This document shows positions 33,901-45,396 of a stretch of DNA of 64,000 nucleotides, in pieces; within the stretch, counting starts at the first letter, position 1; each line of letters starts with the position of its first letter. The DNA comes from Labyrinthula sp. Ha (taxonomy: Eukaryota > Sar > Bigyra > Labyrinthulida > Labyrinthulaceae). The position numbers were made by a program, and so were the translations under genes. The notes below the pieces were generated by a model, which ran no database searches, was not told where the DNA came from, and was given only the letters and a program-made list of their open reading frames with translations. The stretch covers positions 1 to 64,000 of the forward strand of contig JAALGZ010000085.1 in NCBI GenBank assembly GCA_015227615.1. Direction: 5' to 3'.

Positions 33901-36900
33901 TAAATGTATATTAAGCCGAGAATATTGGTTATCTGGTCCTGCGGAATGAAGGAAACTTCAATATGTATCGAGTTACTTTAATAAACTTAATAAGGGGATC
34001 TGGTCTAAGGAAGATTCCGATAGTCCTTAATTCTATGTTGCCTCTAGAATAGATTCTCTATAATATAGCTTTGAGATAATAAAGATGAATGTAGCTTCCA
34101 CGAAACTTGGTGAGAAAAAATTGAAATCTTTACAAGATGTAAGAACTATACACGTTTATACTGAATTTCAGTTATTTACTCTGTTAGAAACTGAAAAAAA
34201 AAACTAGAAAAGTCAATATTGGTGATTAGAACCCCAAAAAGGTATCCTTACTAGTAGATTAGCTCTTTTATGAAATATGTGTCGAAGCTTCTGTACTAAA
34301 TAATCTGTTAAATTTTGCAAAGTGGATTTAGAGTTAATACCAGTGCTGAGTTCATTTTAGCAATATCCATAAGATTGTACCAAGGAGTAATAAACATGAA
34401 CTAAACTTTAATTATTCTTTTCTTGACCTTTCATATCTATAAAAAATAAATAAGTGCTATGTAAAGTTACCTTCGCAAGCCTTGTTTGATCAATTGGTAA
34501 TCCCCTGGCTGGAGAGACGGAACTATCGCTATCTAACACAAAATATACCTGAAAATGAACCATGGTATATATTTTCCGGTTAGTTAAGAATTTAATTTCA
34601 ATATAGTGGCCAAGAATCACCTATGAATTTAATTAAATTAGAGGAGAATCTATGCATATTGGGTAGCTGTTTAAGAAAATATCTCTGTATAAGATTTAGA
34701 AGAATACACTAGAAATATGCGGAAATAAGAGCAAAAAATATGAAACAGAAATTTTACAATTATAATTTAATGAAAAGGATTTCAAAATAGAGATAAAGTA
34801 ACATTTTGTACTATCAAATAATATAGGAGGCGATTTGTGCAATATATGTTTCAATGGTAGATGTATTGGAGATAACACAATGATGATTCCTATGATGAAC
34901 CAGCAAGGGTGATCTAAGTTTACATGCAAAACTGAGAGCACACATTATGAAACCACATATTGAGGAAAATATCAAAGCTAAATCACTATAGCTACATGTC
35001 TCGGTAGATTCATCAACACTATGTATTTAAGGATCTTCTCTTTCGCAGCTTTTAAGATGCTATTAGCCAAATAATTTTTTAGAAAACCAATACATATTAC
35101 GTGAACACCCAATAAGGGGTACTGAAAACAAAAATTAAAACTTTATATGTTTTCTGAGGGAAAATGTGTCCTTGAAAGAATAGGTGACTAACTCCCATGC
35201 TATTTGAGACTTACCAAGAAGATATGCTACCCCGATATCACAGAATCTTGAAGAATACACCCGAAAACTCATAAAGATTATTACAGAGATCGCCGTCAAT
35301 TTTAAGAAATTGCTCAGTGTAACATAGAGAACCTAAGGATATCATAAGGAGAATGATATATTTTAGATCATTTAATTCTTAGATTTTGTGACTTTGTTTT
35401 TGCTGTGCGGAGTCAAATCAGTCATTCTCAGCTGCACCCGTACTATCTTTAATACTCTTTTTTGAACCTTATTCAAATTAGTTAGCAAGAGTTAAGAGAA
35501 GCTAGCTTATCTATATTGTTGCCCCGCTTTATGTTGTACTTAACACTATGAAACTTTGCAAATTAGTGTATTCTCTAAAAGAACACCTAAATTTATCCTT
35601 CTTAAAGTTTTCAAAGCTTTTCATGCTCAAATAAAACAGTAAAATACCTGGTTCATTCTTCTTCGTATCAAGTACCTCCTGAGGTAAATTACAAATTTTA
35701 GAGAAATAGTTTAAAGTAAGAACTGGCAGAGAATGTATCTGTCATTGCCTGCGGCACAGATAACTCTTACTTTCTTGAAGCTTAGTGCTTAGGTATTTTT
35801 ATGATTAGTTGAAATCCTTTTTTGTAAAGTTTTTGAATCCTTATAGTCATACTTTGAATCCTCTTAAGATTTTTTGTGTATCATGCTGAATTTTGAAAAA
35901 AAGTCATAGAAATAGCCCATAATAGGGGTATAATTTGAGACAACACATAAGAAATCAAATGATATTATTAAAGTTTTGAGTTCTGATCTTTTTTTCGACT
36001 AAGATAATCATCAAAAGATATTTTAGTTATAAATATGTCACAACGCCTCAAATGATAGTAGGAGTGCATGGCCAAGCGCCAAATGACACACATATTTTTA
36101 TTCCACTTTGAGTTGCATAAAAGTTTTGATATAGTACGCGAGTTAGCATAGGAATGCTGTGGGAGTAAGCAGAATCCGAGATATATTTCCTCGGAATTTG
36201 TGCTGTGTTGGATATTCTTACTACAGAAAAGTGTTAGTATGAAAACTCGGAAAACAATTTTCATAGACTCGCATAATACTATCAGATCATAAATAACAAT
36301 AATAATAATTACTCGGTGGTTAAAATGATATATGCAAAAAAAGGGAAGCCTGGGCCAAAACCCCGTGGAGTAGAGGAGAGTAACAATATGCCCAAGAAAT
36401 ACCAGAACGAGCCGCGGGAAGTCAAGAAGGGTAATAAATTCAAAGTGTTAAGACATAAAGAAAGTGAAGTATGTATGAATTCTAAACATCAGTATCACTC
36501 AAAATAAATTAAAAAAACTTAAAGAGTTCTTGGATATACTATGATAAGAAGAAGGATTAGCTCTTTTTGTGACCAATCATGATTGAGAACAAACTCAGGG
36601 TGCATTCTTAACTAAAAGACATTACTAGGTTATTAGAGCTGCAAATGAGGGGTTTTAGAAGCAGGTAATTGTTCTTCGCGGTTATTTATTTCTCTAAATT
36701 AGTTTGGAGTCTCAAAAAAACAATGGTATTTGGCTTATGTAAGAAACTCAAAGTATTTAAGCGCTTGAACATATCTGATTGGCAATAAATATTAAGCGGA
36801 TTATCAAAATTATAGTTGCCTTTATGTAGCTCACATTACTTACTGAGAAACGTAACTAACAAGTCTTTGTTAATTTACGGAAAATATTACATAACCTGTA

Positions 36901-37908
36901 GCAAACAAGCTCGAGAAATTTGAATTTATAGAGTAAACTTTCGGTGGAAACTTACGGCTGTATTTTTTGTGGCTTTCATATGGTGTGGTTCTGCTTGTAT
37001 ATAAAGTTCGCGATGGTATGTGACCGAGTGTGAGAGATATTTTTGCATGTTCGTTTCGCATAGAAGTTTTTCTTAAGGATAAGCAGCGAAAGGTGCTCCT
37101 GGTATTGAAATCTGGACATATACTGTGGCTGCCTTCCAGGTCTTTGATTTCTTAAACATATACCTTGGTGGCATTTACTTTTCATTAATAATATGCTCAA
37201 CTTGTATCATAATTTGAGTTTTTTCAGCAATATTTAATGCTCATTCAGCTGCTCTAACATTTTTAATTTACAGAAAAAGATTTGAGTGTTTTTTTATTTT
37301 GCTGTGATTTTAATAATCTTGTTTCATTTCCTGTCATCACTCTCTGTGAAAGAAGCAAAACTCGCTGGGACTTTTCTCCTTGCTAAAGTAACCATTCCGA
37401 AAGTTATCAGTAGCTCTGTCAACTGCCTTCATGCAGTTGACCATAGCTTTTAACCTACACTACTAACTTGCACTCATCAAGCTATTATATACTTGGCCGT
37501 GATGCCATTCAGTTATATTAAGTAGTGTTTGATGGTAATCTAAGATAAAAAACTGATTTCACAGCATTACCACCTACTCAAATCAATGGCATGTAAGGTT
37601 CTTCATCCAAGAAGATTAGTAGAATTGTTTATGATTAGTGTAAGGTTGAATAACTCCTCTAAAAAAACAAAATCTTGTAAATTTTCTTTAAATTCCTAAA
37701 ATATCAAAAGTAATATTTGATAAAATTTCTTTACAGAAGATTCTTTTAACTTCCTGTTAAATCCCAAAAGTAAAACCCGATATTATTGGGTGATAATAAT
37801 ATTTACATAATAAAGATCTTATGATAAATATTAATCTTCACAAATTATAGTCTGGAACAAAAAAATATACAGTACTGTCAGACACAAACCAAGGATTCAA
37901 TTAGAAAG
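30961..37908. other. Gene-poor region
   Basis: Seven kilobases with no supported gene. Short frames at 31951-32151 (-), 34408-34620 (-), 35968-36264 (-), 36316-36507 (+) and 36870-37200 (-) show no domain. The even composition of 31-37 kb suggests decayed mobile sequence. An interrupted plus-strand stretch near 33600 (NFLDPTRKIVAATRMLEALF) looks coding-derived but is unidentified. Confidence 0.4.
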
Positions 37909-39252
37909 ATGAGTAGACCATGTGTTGTTGATCATTATGAAATAATAACAGATGGATTAAAAAATTATTCTTATTTTAGTTTTTACTTTACAAACATTGT
38001 TATTTTTGTATCTGTTTTTCTTTGGTATTTAAAAAGAGAAGAAACTTTATTGAAATACAGAAATTTTTATTTAGTTGGATTAATTTCCTTTTCTTCATGG
38101 TGCTTTATTTCAGTTGAATCATTTTATAAAGCTAAATATCAAGATATTGAAGAATCTAATTTTACAAAATATGAAATTCTTTATAGCTGTGAAATACAAA
38201 CTTTTGTTATTCAAGTTATGATTGGTTTAATTACAATAGCACAAGGTTTAAGAATATATTTTTGGTTTAAAAATGCAGAATATCATAAAATATTATCTAA
38301 ACAATATGAAGCTGATTTTCAACGTAATTATTTAAATTCAGATATTGATGACTCAAATCAAACAGATAAAACAAAAGAATTAAGAAAATTTAAAAAAAAA
38401 TATTTGCAACCAAGAGCAAAAGCAAAAATAAGTTTATTACTTATTTCAGTTTGGACATTATCTGGTTTAATTTTATCTATAGTTAATTGTCCTACTTCTA
38501 GAAATTGTGTTTACAGAAATCTGTCCTTAGCATATTTTCTAGGTGGTTTTGGTTTGAACGCAATTATTTTTCTTTTTTTAATTGCTTTATTTATTATTTC
38601 TTATAGAACAACAAGAAATTATCCAGATCCCTTCTTTCTTATGAAAGAAATTATGTATACTTCATTTATAGCTTTATTTTTTCTTTTTACGTACGTGATA
38701 TTTAATTTTTCAGATGTCTTGAGAGTTTATGAAGAAAATAATAAAAATAATTTTGATTATTTAATAATAGTTGAAATTTCTATTTTTATTACTTTTTTAT
38801 TAACAGTTACATTTCCTGTATTATTTACTTTTACAAAGAGAAAAGAATTATTTGGAGAATCAAGTTTAGAAAATATTTTATCTAATAAAGAAGCTTCATC
38901 AGTATTTAAAAAATATTTAGTTTATGAATTTTGTGTTGAGAACGCATTATTTTTAGAAGCTGTAAAAGAATATAAAATATTTTATGAACAAAATATTGAA
39001 AACTCAAAGTTAATTCAAAAAGCAGCTAAAACTGTTTTTAAAGTATGGATTGGAAAAGAAGCTAAGAATAAAATAAATATTTCTGGTTTTATGAGTGATA
39101 AAATAAAAAATAATTTAGAGAAAGAATATCTAAGTGAAACTATTTTTGACGAAGCTTATATTGATATTTTTAATATTCTTAAGTTTGGTCCTTATATAAG
39201 ATTTTTAGAAAGTAAAGAATATCAAGAATTAGTTGGAATAGAATTATTGTAA
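37909..39252 (+). CDS. Seven-transmembrane receptor with C-terminal RGS domain
   Basis: A predicted G-protein-coupled receptor fused to a regulator of G-protein signalling, which speeds GTP hydrolysis on G-alpha. Seven hydrophobic segments span about residues 25-310 (for example TNIVIFVSVFLWYL, QVMIGLITIAQGL, SLLLISVWTLSGLIL, ISIFITFLLTVTFPVLF), with a charged loop between segments 3 and 4. The RGS domain fills about residues 322-447: SLENILSNKEASSVFKKYL, EFCVENALFLEAVKEYK, then a C-terminal FGPYIRFLESKEYQELV. Such 7TM-RGS fusions are known in plants and many protists. The frame is intact with no intron needed. Its 3' end converges on the costars-domain gene with 98 bp between. Confidence 0.9.
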   Translation: MSRPCVVDHYEIITDGLKNYSYFSFYFTNIVIFVSVFLWYLKREETLLKYRNFYLVGLISFSSWCFISVESFYKAKYQDIEESNFTKYEILYSCEIQTFVIQVMIGLITIAQGLRIYFWFKNAEYHKILSKQYEADFQRNYLNSDIDDSNQTDKTKELRKFKKKYLQPRAKAKISLLLISVWTLSGLILSIVNCPTSRNCVYRNLSLAYFLGGFGLNAIIFLFLIALFIISYRTTRNYPDPFFLMKEIMYTSFIALFFLFTYVIFNFSDVLRVYEENNKNNFDYLIIVEISIFITFLLTVTFPVLFTFTKRKELFGESSLENILSNKEASSVFKKYLVYEFCVENALFLEAVKEYKIFYEQNIENSKLIQKAAKTVFKVWIGKEAKNKINISGFMSDKIKNNLEKEYLSETIFDEAYIDIFNILKFGPYIRFLESKEYQELVGIELL

Positions 39253-39350
39253 ATAAAAATATGGAATATTTATATATTGTAAATATTCAGTTAAACCATA
39301 ACTATACAAAACAACTATTCCTATTAAATTTATTTTTTTCTAACTTCTTG

Positions 39351-42234
39351 TTATGCTTTAGCTTTCAATACAGTTACAGAAACAGCATCGTGGATTCCAG
39401 TATAAAGAGTATCTCCTTTATATTTGAAATGTCCACTTCTTTTTCCTTTCATTAAAACAGCTCTTAAATATTCTTCTTGGTCTTCAAAGCACTCATAAAG
39501 TTCACCAAAAGATATAGTTTTCAAACCTCCTTCAGCAGAATTAACTTTTCCAATTGAAAGAATAGCATTAATAACTTCTTGTTGGGTTAATTTTTTCTTC
39601 TTTTTCTTTTTTCTTCTAGAAGGTCTTCGTGAATTCTTGTTCATAGTTTTTTCTTCAACCTCAATTTCATATTCTTCTTTTTTCTGTGCCGTTGCATATT
39701 CCAAATTTATACCATGAGCACCTCTTGCTCCAACTTTACCAAAATCAACATTTACTTTATTCAATAAGTCTTTTGCATCACTATTGAGTAGTTTCTTTCC
39801 TTTTACTGTACTAACTTGACTCTTTCTTCCTCTTCTTGTAACTTTTTCTGTCATTTTCATATCAGTTAGAACAGAGTTTGAAGATATGAGGCTCTTACTT
39901 TTTCCTCTTCTTGATTTCTTCTTTCTTTTCTTCTTGACCATGCCTTTCGACTTGAAGGAGTTTTGTTTTTCAAAGTTACTTTTCAACTCTATTTCTTTGA
40001 TTTCTTGAAATGGATTATTAACTTTCTTAGCTCCAGTAGAACTATTTGCTTTCTTTTCTTGCTTCATCAAAACTAATTCATCCCAAATTCCAGGATTTAA
40101 ACCATCTTGTTTCATCTTATTCAATATAGCCCCTTCTGGTAATCCTCTTGCTTGCATATTAAAATACACAGTATATTTGGAATTATTTGGATCAAGTTTC
40201 TTCTCTTTTTCAGGTATTATAATTTGAGTTTTTGCAGGTTTTCTAACTGGTGGACCTGAATTTTTTGCACCTAGAGCATTTTCTAAAAAGTTTGCTTTGG
40301 CTGCAATACCTCCATTAACTTTTTTCTTGACTCTTTTTACACCTGTTTTTGGAGCAGCCCTTTTTATTTGCGTTTCACCATATTGGTTATGTCTTTTTTC
40401 ATCACCTGACAACTTTCCTTCTTTTTCTTTTTTTGTGAGTTCAAACAATTTATCTCTTATGGTATCTCTATATTTTTTCTTTGTTCCTTTTGCGTCATTT
40501 AAAAATTCATCAGGTAAACAAACATAAACAGCTCTCATTTCTCTTATGTCTAATCCTTGACACGCATATTTTAGCATAAGATCAGCTTCATGTATTTTAG
40601 CAATAACTTCTTTTCTCATATAGAAAAATTTAAATATTTGGTTTTTTACTATTCTTGAAGCAACTTTTGGTTTAACACCTGTTTGCTTAATTATATCTTT
40701 CTCATTCTTATAACTTGAAGGAACTATTCTTTTCATTTGTTCAAGTGCAGATAAATTAACTTGAAGATTTTCTTCTTCCCAAGTTGTCCATTTTTCTTCT
40801 TCTCTTTTATGAAAATCTGCATGATTTCTGATAATATTATCCCACTGATCAAACTCAACTAAAGCTTCTTGTTGTTCTTTTTCACTTCCTCCACCTGTTA
40901 TTATTGGTATTAATAACTTCATCTTTTCTTCTGCATCTTCAAGTGTTCCATCCCAATCTAAATTTCCAATATCCATATTTAAAGCATTTTCTAAAGCTTT
41001 TAACTTTGTTTTTAAAGCTTCAATCTCTTTTTCAAAATCTCTATCTTCATCTCTTCTTCCTCTTTGAACACTCATTCTTCTTAATCTATTTATGTCATCT
41101 TCAACTTTTCTCTTTTTATCTTCTTTTTCTAAATTTCTTTGTCTAGCTTCTTCTAAAAGCTTTTTAAACTTTCCTTCTTGATCTTCAAGTTGTTGTTTAA
41201 GTTGTTCATTTTCATTTTCTTTATCTCTTAACTGATTTCGAAGTGCTTCAAGTTGTAATCTTAATTTATTTTCTTCATTTTGTTCTGTTTTTGTGTCTAT
41301 TGCAACTCTTAGCATAGTCATTCTACTTTTATTTTCGTTATATTTTAACATTTCAACTTTTGACATATTGTCTCTTTTTGGAAATTTCTTTTCTATATCT
41401 TTCATAGCTTCATTTTGCCTTTTCAAAAACTTTGATAATTGTTTTCCTTGTTTTCCAACTACTGGAAAAGGATCATCGGAAGTTTTTATATCTGAAAATG
41501 CGGCTTCCAAAACACTCAGCCAATATTCTTTTTTCACTTCATCTTCAGCACTTAAATATATTTTATTTTCTCCTAAATCAATATAGAATACATGCTCTCT
41601 TTCATAATATCCACCACCATTTTCTAAACTATTTATTGATAAACTATCTTCTTCATCTTTTTCTTCTTGATTTGAATTTAACGGTTCACTCACAAAAGAA
41701 TTCATATCAAACGGATAAGAAGACTTTGCTTTACTTTTTTGTTTACTGTCGTAAAACGATATTCCGGTAGCGTACAATTTAACGTAAGTTCTCTTCCATT
41801 TACGTTTACCAAAACGACTAACAACTAAGCGTAGAAGATAGTCTTCAACAAGAAATTTTCCAAAATCTTGATTATTTTGTGAACTAAATGAAGAAAAACC
41901 ACTTGTTCCTCTTGATCTAGAAGTTCCTCTTTTAGTTGAAAAATTCGTTCTTAATTTATTCAGTTTATCTTTTCCTGAAGCTTTCACACGTGAAACAATT
42001 TGACTTGTTTCCCTTTTTTTATTTTGATAAGATATTTTTCTTTCTTTTTCTATTTTTTTCTTATTATCATCAACAAGTTTTTTATAAACTTGTTCATCAA
42101 CAATTCCTTTTGAAACATATTCTCTGTTGAGTTCATCTAAACCTGCATATGTTTCTTGAACTTTTGGATTTAATCCAAATGATTTAGCCTAAAATAAATA
42201 TATAAATAATCTATACTAAACTATTCTTTTCCAT
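39351..42234 (-). CDS. PH / coiled-coil / costars-domain protein
   Basis: Probable membrane-cytoskeleton adaptor of about 951 residues. A PH-like domain lies near residues 111-241 (FLVEDYLLRLVVSRFGKRKWKR to EYWLSVLEAAF), a long charged coiled coil near 268-418, a basic linker with SKYTVYFNMQARGLPEG (about 680; like the short motif of the WASH subunit CCDC53), and a C-terminal costars domain (about 873-948: FGELYECFEDQEEYLRAVL...YKGDTLYTGIHDAVSVTVL) as in ABRACL and Dictyostelium costars, which act on actin. The reading frame is open upstream of the codon-74 GTG region to an acceptor at 42188/42189. I infer an 18-nt first exon (42217-42234, MEKNSL) and a 28-nt intron (42189-42216), which restore an in-frame ATG. 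It stops with TAA at 39351. Confidence 0.8.
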
Positions 42235-42510
42235 TTTATGCAGTTGGTATAAATCAAAGGAACTCTTTCCTTTTACTTTGTTGATTTGGTTTCAGTCGGG
42301 ATTTTTTTATTATATATGAAATTTAATATATTATTTATATTTTATTACTAAATATATTAATTTACACATATTAATTTTATTATGAATGGATGATCACAAT
42401 ATGTCTGGCAGATAATAACGGCTAGATTCTAATATATATTTTTTCTTATTAAAAGAAATATTTTTATAAAAACATATTGATAAAATATTTAAACCTTTAA
42501 CAATATATAT
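42235..42510. other. Intergenic spacer, probable promoter of the costars-domain gene
   Basis: 276 bp between two minus-strand genes. It is very AT-rich and no motif stands out. Confidence 0.4.
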
Positions 42511-43197
42511 TTACATAGCTTGTGGTTTTGCTGGAACTGGTGCAGCTGGTAAACCAAATTCATCAACACCTTGTGCAGTATTTCCAGTAGGTACAGCTGG
42601 TAAAGGATTATTTAAACCATCATCATTTACATAATTTGCAACTTGTGTATCTTCAAATAATTCTCCATCTAAATCTAAACCTTCTAATTCAGCTTCTAAT
42701 TCCATATCATCTAAATCATCTGCTTCACCCATAACACCTTCTCCCATAATTTCCATTATTTCATCTGCTTCTTCTTGCATTTCAAGCATCTTATCTTGCA
42801 TATCTTCAACCTTATCAATATTTACTTTTTTATTTGCTTTCTTTAAAGCTTTCAAGTTATTTTTTGTTGCTACAAAAGTGTCTTGAACAATTTGAAAGTT
42901 TTCTAAAGCCATATCTTGTTTAACAAGATTCATTTCTTGTGCAGCTAATTGATTGCTTTGTTTAATATACATATCTTTTCTCGCTTTTAATTGTTTTAAT
43001 CTTGATTTTTCTGCTATTGGCCACTTTCTTGGATCTTTTCCATATCTGGTTTGCAGTTTTTTTACTTTTGCTGTAAACTCTCTTTCATATTTATTTGCTT
43101 TTTGATCATATCCATCTACTTTTGCAGTTATTCCTTCGGTGACTTCTTGAGCTGATTTTACTTCAACCTTCTTTTCTTTACCAATAAGTCTCCTCAT
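42511..43197 (-). CDS. CHMP5: ESCRT-III subunit CHMP5/VPS60
   Basis: 228-residue Snf7-family protein. ESCRT-III filaments remodel membranes in multivesicular-body sorting and abscission; CHMP5/VPS60 is the accessory subunit that binds the VPS4 cofactor LIP5/VTA1. Hallmarks: N-terminal MRRLIGK, a basic helical hairpin (residues 20-110), KVNIDKVEDMQDKMLEMQEEADEI (about 125-147; human CHMP5 has KVKIDQIEDLQDQLEDM), acidic DDLDDMELEAELEGL, and the diagnostic C-terminal VDEFGLPA. Length is close to the usual 200-220 residues. No intron. It lies 276 bp upstream of the costars gene on the same strand, with a TAACGG cluster upstream. Confidence 0.92.
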   Translation of the reverse strand: MRRLIGKEKKVEVKSAQEVTEGITAKVDGYDQKANKYEREFTAKVKKLQTRYGKDPRKWPIAEKSRLKQLKARKDMYIKQSNQLAAQEMNLVKQDMALENFQIVQDTFVATKNNLKALKKANKKVNIDKVEDMQDKMLEMQEEADEIMEIMGEGVMGEADDLDDMELEAELEGLDLDGELFEDTQVANYVNDDGLNNPLPAVPTGNTAQGVDEFGLPAAPVPAKPQAM

Positions 43198-43361
43198 GTT
43201 TTATTTTTCTTTCTTCTCTTTGTGCAGTTTTCACTTTTTCTTTACTGAATATATATTTTGGGAAATTGATTTAAATATGATTCAATGGATCATTTTGTTT
43301 GAGTTATGAATCATTCATATTGACATTTGATTTATCAATAAGTAAGATTTCTTATTGTACT

Positions 43362-43489
43362 TAACGGTAACTATTAAGAAATATTCAAGTTTTACTTACC
43401 GTTAATAATTGTAAGTTAAATTGGAGTCTTATCATTTAACGGAAAAAACTGAAGTTAACGGAAACCACTATAAACACGATTAGTAACGG
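43362..43489. promoter_or_regulatory. Cluster of five TAACGG motifs upstream of CHMP5
   Basis: TAACGG (or its complement CCGTTA) occurs at 43362-43367, 43399-43404, 43437-43442, 43456-43461 and 43484-43489, 165-290 bp upstream of the CHMP5 start. TAACGG matches the classic Myb recognition element YAACKG. Regulation by a Myb-type factor is an inference. Confidence 0.5.
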
Positions 43490-44079
43490 TACGTACTGGT
43501 ATACTTTTGGGCAATTCAACAAACACCAAATTTTCTCTTCCTGGTCAAAGTGAAAACCAAACAAGTCCAGAAAAAACTTCTTGCGTGAACAAAAAAGGTG
43601 GTGCAAAGAGAAATAAAAGTAGTTTTTGAACATGAACAAATAATAATTTGCTCGTCGAAGCTTTAAAACTAGTTGTCTTCTACTTGTTAGAGATTTTACT
43701 TAGCTGAACTGTCTGGGAGACGTGTTTGATTGAGAGGAGAAAAGCTAAAATTAAGTCAAAGTAGAAGAAATCGGCCAAATGAAGTAAAATTACTCTGCAG
43801 TAATTTTTTCAGTATAATTTTAGGTTCTCTGTGTTAAATTTTCAGAAAGAGGTCAAATTTTTATTAGATTTGGATAGAAAACATGTAAGAATTATTAAAA
43901 AATATTTTTCAATAGTTAAGAAAAGGAAAAAACCTATGCTAACAGGTTCAAGAATCCAAAAAACTAGAATGTAAACTTTTGCTATAGCCTCATCCACTCT
44001 CTTGTGTTCATTCTAAGTAGTTGGATGTTTCGATTTCGCATTTTCAAGTTCTTCACGTGAAAAATAAAAGTATCTTCAG
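43490..44079. other. Spacer between CHMP5 and the myosin relic
   Basis: No gene supported. A 67-codon minus frame (43436-43639) has no recognisable domain. Confidence 0.4.
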
Positions 44080-44600
44080 TTTCATGTTTTTCTTAATTTT
44101 TTCCATATCTCCCAACGCTTCTATAAAAGGATTAGTATCTAACATTTCTTTCTCAGCTTGAAACTGTTCATTTTGATTTCATAAGCCAAAATTTAAGGCT
44201 TTTCTTCTATATCTTTCACTGGCATATTGTAAGAACTGCTTGATTACTTCAGTTATTCCTACACCGGATACTCAATTAATAACACTTGGTTGATCTTAAT
44301 CTTCCTGATCCAACATCTTGAAAACAGTTTCCAGAACCTTGAATACATGAAGCAGTTGTCCAGATGATTCTCCCCCACGTTCAAATACGTTTCTTCCCTT
44401 TCAGCGGTATATAAAACTAGATCTTTGTATGGATTTATGCTCACTTACATACTTCCAATGCTTGCGTGAATCTGCATCTTTCCATGTGCACGAGAATATT
44501 GTTGACAAAGGTTATAAAACAGTGAAGCAACATGCATCACTTTGAGTCTATGCATATCTTCAATATTTCCATCACTTTGGGCACCCACTCGCTCAATCTT
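44080..44600 (-). pseudogene. Myosin motor-domain fragment, decayed
   Basis: Reading the minus strand gives pieces of the N-terminal myosin head in correct order: NIEDMHRLKVMHVASLFYNL with HASIGSM, then VSINPYKDLVLYTAE (the NPYK landmark), VFKMLDQED, SGVGITEVIKQFLQYA (at the place of the P-loop GESGAGKTE), and TNPFIEALG (compare NPxLEAFGNA). Stops and frame changes separate the pieces. The P-loop lysine is replaced and no later motor motifs (switch I onward) are visible. It is therefore a truncated, dead copy of a host myosin gene of unknown class. It does not look processed in any recognisable way. Confidence 0.7.
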
Positions 44601-45081
44601 CACTGAGTTGTCTGCAAATACGGAGATCTCTAGCTTATTTCTTCATTTGTGTTGGTTTTACATGATTTGCGGTAATGTAATATTGAGTTCATTTGAGTAT
44701 AGGAGAAGTATGAAAATACCAAAAAGTAGAAGAGTTTTCAAATAGGCTGAAATTAAAGTTAGAGCATATAAATAGAACCATTGAAATTTTATGTTTTTCC
44801 TTTTTAAAATGATACCAGCCAAGTTTTATAAAAACAAGAGCAAGGTATTTAACTTGTAAAAACAAAAATATCACTTGTTTTCCATAAATACGTCAGAGAA
44901 ACGACCACAATACGACTTTTTTCTAAAACTAAAACGTAAACCTTTTTAATATATTACGGTCTCCTCCATACCAATTTATATGTGCTATTAAGCGTGTTTC
45001 CATATGTAAAAGTTAAAGAAACATGTATTTTTATGTACGAGTTGGCAATAATATGACAGAGATCTGTATAATTACTTGTGG
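44601..45081. other. Spacer before Crypton copy 1
   Basis: AT-rich; the part next to the myosin relic may hold more of it but nothing is readable. Confidence 0.4.
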
Positions 45082-45109
45082 TCGGAATTTGCATGACAGG
45101 CTGTCATGC
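45082..45109 (+). repeat. Crypton terminal direct repeat with palindromic core (left)
   Basis: Contains GCATGACAG-G-CTGTCATGC (45091-45109), a perfect 9-bp inverted repeat about one base. With its TCGGAATTT lead it matches 48797-48824 at 23 of 28 positions. Candidate recombinase-binding or crossover site. Confidence 0.6.
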
Positions 45110-45396
45110 GATTTCCAATACCGAATAGCGCAATTTCATTGGTTGAACTCTAGAAACAGGAATTCAACCGAAAGTGAAAAAAAAAGTAACACTCAAAATG
45201 AAATGAGCACTTTGGAGGTTGCAGCAGAAACTAATAACTATCATATTCTGCGACATGACAAGTAGAGCCGAGAACTGGATATAGATGCTTCGTTCGAGAG
45301 AAGATATGAACTCACATAATTGATGCAATGACTGGACTTGAGTTGGATCTAGAGGATTAAGTTGCCGCTGATGTTCTCTATACATTTTAGAAGAAT

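Noticed and set aside
36316-36507. 63-codon lysine-rich plus-strand frame
   Set aside because: No recognisable domain, no paralogue in the window and no supporting signal.
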